Shown: piece after piece, positions 36,170-39,124 of the stretch
How the letters are laid out: every line of letters starts with the position of its first letter
How positions within the stretch are numbered: position 1 is the stretch's first letter
Assembly (NCBI GenBank): GCA_041742635.1
Contig: JBGSIF010000374.1
Location: forward strand, 1-39,124
Source: JTS-AC122 sp041742635
GTDB lineage: Bacteria > Planctomycetota > Phycisphaerae > Phycisphaerales > UBA1924
DNA: 39,124 nucleotides
Direction: 5' to 3'
Notes under the pieces: generated by a model
Database searches by the model: none
Seen by the model: the letters and a program-made list of their open reading frames with translations, nothing else
Told to the model about the DNA's origin: nothing
Translations under genes and position numbers: made by a program

Positions 36170-37573
36170 CTACACAGTCGCTCGTGACTTCGTCGCTCGC
36201 TCCCAGACCAGGTACGCGGGGATGCCCGCGGCCAGCACCCCTGTCCATAGCACGCTCTGCTCCCACGGCAGTTCCATCACGGTGAGCGCCGTCATCAAGA
36301 CCGCCGACAACACAAACAGCCCCGGCACCACCGGGTAGCCCCAGCATCGATACGGGCGTTCCGCTCCCGGCTGCCGATACCGCAGAACGAAGATCGCCGC
36401 CCCCCCCATACCGTAAAAAATCCACATCGTGAAAATGAAACCTCCCGCCAGGTTTTCAAACGTCTGCAGGCTGAGTAGCACCAGGCACGAAAGCACGCAC
36501 TGGATCACGAGCGCCCGCGCCGGCGTCTGAAACCTCGGATGCACCCCCGCCAGATAACGAAACAGCAGCCCATCGCGTGCCTGCGCGTACGTTACCCGCG
36601 CGCCCGTGATGATCGCCCCGTGCGTCGAACCAAGCGTTGCAATCACGATAATCACCGTCACCGCGAGCGCCGCGCCTTCACCGAGAAGCCGCCCCATCAC
36701 CAGCGGCGCGACCGTCTCCACTTCCCGCATTTCTCGCAGCGGAACCACATACATATACACCGCGTTCACCCCGAGATACAACAACGTAACAAGCAGCGTA
36801 CCCGCGAAAAAAACTCGCGGCAGCGTCCGCGACGGGTTCTTCACTTCCCCCGCAATCGCCCCTACATCGCTCCACCCGTCATACGTCCACATCACCGACG
36901 CCATCACCGCACCGAGCGCGGCGAGCGACCCGATCGACTTGAAGTTCGGGTCCGGCACATGCGTCGTGTGCGTGCCGCCGCCCCCCCAGCCGTAACTCCA
37001 TACTCCAAGTGCCACAATCGCCAGCAACGCAAGCACTTTCAACGCCGTGAGCACCGCGGCAACACCTGTTCCGAGGCGCATCCCTATGATATTGATCCCC
37101 GTGAGCATGATCAGCACCGCGCACGTCAGCGCGGGTGCCGCTCCAACTGTGAACCCGCCGATCCCGATCGTTGCGCTCGGCACCACACGCACGAGCGAAA
37201 GAAAGTGTTCCGCCATCACGACCGCGATTCCCGCCGCCGCCAGCGGCTTGGTGATCAGCATGTACGTCCATCCGAACACAAACGCCGCACCGCGCCCGAA
37301 CCCCTCTCGGATGAAGACGTACACGCCACCGGACTCTGGCCGCATCGCCGCGAGTTCAGCGTACGTCAGTGCCCCAAACAGCGAAACCACACCACCAACA
37401 CCCCACAAAAACAAAATTGTCAACGGGTCATCCAGCGATTTCGCAATCGCTGCGGGCGTACGAAAAATTCCTGACCCGATGATGATCCCGACCATAACTC
37501 CGATCGCGCCCAGAAAGCCAACGGTGCGCGGCAGGTCGATCCGTGTGGAAGGCATCGCAGAGTCTATGGACAT
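36170..37573 (-). CDS. APC-family amino-acid permease
   Basis: This is a 467-residue, very hydrophobic protein with about 12 predicted membrane helices. The APC/LAT hallmarks are present: GIIIGSGIFRTPAAIA (about 29-44) at the unwound part of helix 1, which binds the substrate amino and carboxyl groups; YAELAAMRPESGGVYVFIRE at helix 2-3; and ANDGWSDVGA-like YDGWSDVGAIAGEVKNPSRTLP in the helix 6 region. It would import or exchange amino acids or related amines across the inner membrane; the substrate cannot be told. The start at 37573 has no obvious ribosome site, and ATG at 37555 is an alternative that removes six residues. It lies 93 bases after the esterase gene on the same strand. Runs of 7 and 8 C occur on the plus strand at 36981-36987 and 36400-36407. 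Confidence 0.9.
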   Translation of the reverse strand: MSIDSAMPSTRIDLPRTVGFLGAIGVMVGIIIGSGIFRTPAAIAKSLDDPLTILFLWGVGGVVSLFGALTYAELAAMRPESGGVYVFIREGFGRGAAFVFGWTYMLITKPLAAAGIAVVMAEHFLSLVRVVPSATIGIGGFTVGAAPALTCAVLIMLTGINIIGMRLGTGVAAVLTALKVLALLAIVALGVWSYGWGGGGTHTTHVPDPNFKSIGSLAALGAVMASVMWTYDGWSDVGAIAGEVKNPSRTLPRVFFAGTLLVTLLYLGVNAVYMYVVPLREMREVETVAPLVMGRLLGEGAALAVTVIIVIATLGSTHGAIITGARVTYAQARDGLLFRYLAGVHPRFQTPARALVIQCVLSCLVLLSLQTFENLAGGFIFTMWIFYGMGGAAIFVLRYRQPGAERPYRCWGYPVVPGLFVLSAVLMTALTVMELPWEQSVLWTGVLAAGIPAYLVWERATKSRATV

Positions 37574-37666
37574 TCATGGGGCCACGTCTGATCAAAGTGA
37601 CTTGACACCTGTACCATTAGACCCCGCAGACACGAGTGCCATTTCTTTGATTGAGATACGTCTTGA

Positions 37667-38998
37667 TCACTTGACCGGCGGCGGGAACAAGTGCCGAAGC
37701 GCATCGGGAAACCGCTTCGCCCACGCCGACTCCGTGTGCGTCGCTTCTTCCTCGACAACCACCTTGACGGCGTCGGCGGTCACACTCCGTGACTTGACGC
37801 TGGATTCCAACGTGCGAACGGCGTCGACGATCGAACGGTTCGTGTCTGAGTTCGCGGCCTGTTGCCCGAGTTCGCGTGTCCCCACGCCGAGATACACCAC
37901 CGCAGGCCATCGTTTCACATCATCGAAGACGGGCATGAACGATTGCCCCCGCAGGCCGAGTGTCGGGCTTTCCGCCAGCACCTTGCCGAATACATCCGGA
38001 TGACGCGACGCAATATACAGGCTGATCAACCCGCCGAGCGAGGCCCCGCCGATCGCCCGGCCCCCCGCGTCGGTCCTTACACGGAGCGATCGCTCGACGC
38101 GCGGCACCACTTCGTTCACGACAAACGCCGTGTAGGCGTCCCCGTTCGCCGGCGTGTTGTCGATGGCCTGCACCGGCATGTATTCCACCGCCCTCGCCGC
38201 TCCGGCGTGCGGGATCCCGACGATGATCAGCGGCTCGATCTCACCCGCTCTCACCAACCTGGCCGCGGTTTCGTCTGCTTCCCACTCTCCCGCCACTCCC
38301 GGCAACTTCTCAAACACGTTCTGCCCATCGTTGAGGTACAACACCGGGTACATCCGGGTCGCGTTCGCCGCGTCGTCGTACCCCGGTGGGAGCCACACGA
38401 TAACGTCGCGTGTGATCGGCACACCGCCGCCTACGACCTCGATCCGACGGATCGTCCCCGACGATTTGATCTCGCGGTATGGGTCGGACGAGTTGTCCGT
38501 CATCGCCGCCGGACGCTTATCTTTGAACGCCGGGATCACTAGTTCGATGATCGGCACTTCACCCGCGGCGAGTTTCGACGCATCGATCTTCGGCAGCGAC
38601 CGATTCTCCACATCGCCGAACTTCCCATCAACCTCCACATTGTCCCACGAACCCCGAGTGAACTTGAACGCCAGACGCGAGTCCAGTTTCGGCTTCGGGA
38701 ACACGATCTGCCACCGGCGATCCGACCGCGGCGTCAGTTTCTGATTCTGATCGTTCGGGCTCCACCCGTTGTGGTTCGACGCGATGTAGATCGGTGAATC
38801 ACTCGTCGCTACACCCTGCGTATCTGCCACGACAAGTATGAATCCTTGGGCCAACGACTCGGGCTGCACCAGCTCCGGCTGCGCACGCTTCTGATCTTCG
38901 CTGATCTCGCACGCACTCGCCACGCCGGGACGCACGATCCCCGCCAGCATCCAGGCCACGCCCACAACCAGCCACACACGTTGAACAAACTTCTGCAT
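37667..38998 (-). CDS. Secreted esterase (Fes/esterase-D-type alpha/beta hydrolase) with N-terminal carbohydrate-binding-like domain
   Basis: This is a 443-residue protein. The ATG at 38998 gives a good signal peptide (hydrophobic 9-21, cut near GVASA/C); a longer GTG start at 39067 would bury it. Residues about 50-180 resemble a starch-binding/CBM48-like beta sandwich (SNHNGWSPNDQ, WQIVFPKP, LAFKFTRGSWDNVEVDG). The hydrolase domain starts about 205 (RDVIVWLPPGYDD, YPVLYLNDGQNVFE), as in enterochelin-esterase-like and feruloyl-esterase-like enzymes. The nucleophile is Ser320 in GGASLGG, and His421 in EEEATHTESAW is the likely catalytic base. It probably acts outside the cytoplasm on an ester of sugar or siderophore type; the true substrate is unknown. 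It starts 20 bases after the stop of a possible upstream gene, so an operon is likely. Confidence 0.85.
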   Translation of the reverse strand: MQKFVQRVWLVVGVAWMLAGIVRPGVASACEISEDQKRAQPELVQPESLAQGFILVVADTQGVATSDSPIYIASNHNGWSPNDQNQKLTPRSDRRWQIVFPKPKLDSRLAFKFTRGSWDNVEVDGKFGDVENRSLPKIDASKLAAGEVPIIELVIPAFKDKRPAAMTDNSSDPYREIKSSGTIRRIEVVGGGVPITRDVIVWLPPGYDDAANATRMYPVLYLNDGQNVFEKLPGVAGEWEADETAARLVRAGEIEPLIIVGIPHAGAARAVEYMPVQAIDNTPANGDAYTAFVVNEVVPRVERSLRVRTDAGGRAIGGASLGGLISLYIASRHPDVFGKVLAESPTLGLRGQSFMPVFDDVKRWPAVVYLGVGTRELGQQAANSDTNRSIVDAVRTLESSVKSRSVTADAVKVVVEEEATHTESAWAKRFPDALRHLFPPPVK

Positions 38999-39018
38999 TG
39001 CCGATGGTACGCTGCAAG

Positions 39019-39124
39019 TCAGTTCCCGGGCACTCCCCTCATCGGCTCCATCGCCGCCGGCACACACCCGGCGAGTTCCATCGCCAGCAGCCCCCCACTC
39101 GCGCCGCCGTGCGATTCTCTCCAG
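39019..39124 (-). CDS. Possible C-terminus of an upstream gene (cut by the right edge)
   Basis: On the minus strand one frame reads 34 codons to a TGA at 39019-39021, ending MELAGCVPAAMEPMRGVPGN. About 29 of 34 codons end in G or C, higher than the other open frame here, which supports it being coding. It stops 20 bases before the esterase start. It is too short to identify. Confidence 0.4.
   Translation of the reverse strand, partial: WRESHGGASGGLLAMELAGCVPAAMEPMRGVPGN

Noticed and set aside
37047..38003. A 318-codon plus-strand frame across the permease-esterase junction
   Set aside because: It overlaps two well-supported minus-strand genes and has Thr/Ser/Pro-rich composition typical of shadow frames.
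1..39124. CRISPR arrays, tRNA/rRNA genes, insertion sequences and prophage
   Set aside because: I looked for short regularly spaced repeats, cloverleaf-like segments, transposase motifs and terminal inverted repeats and found none that held up by eye.

Overview
The window is high-GC DNA that looks planctomycete, most likely class Phycisphaerae. The main clues are two very large secreted proteins carrying paired EF-hand dockerin-like segments, an N-terminal LEPR-XLL-type motif (EPLERRVLLAA) on one of them, a CGYD/CPECG zinc-ribbon membrane protein, and a type II secretion (T2SS) operon with planctomycete-style rearrangements. No RNA genes, CRISPR arrays, insertion sequences or phage genes were recognised.

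Layout. Positions 1-5434 (minus) hold the first 1811 codons of a giant secreted multidomain protein that runs off the left edge. It has a signal peptide, Ig-like domains, an early dockerin-like pair, a calcium-binding repeat segment and a beta-propeller-like end. Positions 5534-11638 (minus) encode a 2034-residue repetitive, probably beta-helical surface protein ending in a very similar dockerin-like pair. A 300-bp divergent region with an AT-rich inverted repeat leads to a small zinc-ribbon membrane protein (11939-12559, plus).

Positions 12763-33701 (plus) form a T2SS operon in the order gspG, H, I, J, K, L, M(-C-like), a possible 42-residue ORF, and gspD. Several junctions are ATGA overlaps or abutting stop/start codons, so translation is probably coupled. 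The GspM-like protein seems to carry a GspC/PilP-like C-terminal domain. No gspE, gspF, gspC or gspO is present here. The gspD gene is 13.3 kb and encodes a 4431-residue secretin: signal peptide, N0, about 45 tandem NolW-type N-domains instead of the usual one to three, and a normal C-terminal secretin pore domain. This is the standout feature of the window.

Downstream are a secreted protein of unknown function (33809-35074, plus), a kinase-fold protein lacking the catalytic residues (35086-35898, minus), an APC-family amino-acid permease (36170-37573, minus), a secreted esterase with a carbohydrate-binding-like N-domain (37667-38998, minus), and the tail of a further minus-strand ORF at the right edge.

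Together, the pseudopilins G-K, the inner-membrane platform proteins L and M, and the secretin would make most of a secretion machine whose outer-membrane channel could reach across an unusually wide periplasm. The two adjacent giant exported proteins are plausible, but unproven, clients. The plus strand is G-rich over the left half and C-rich over the right quarter whichever strand carries the genes, with the change inside gspD, which suggests a replication-terminus-like boundary.
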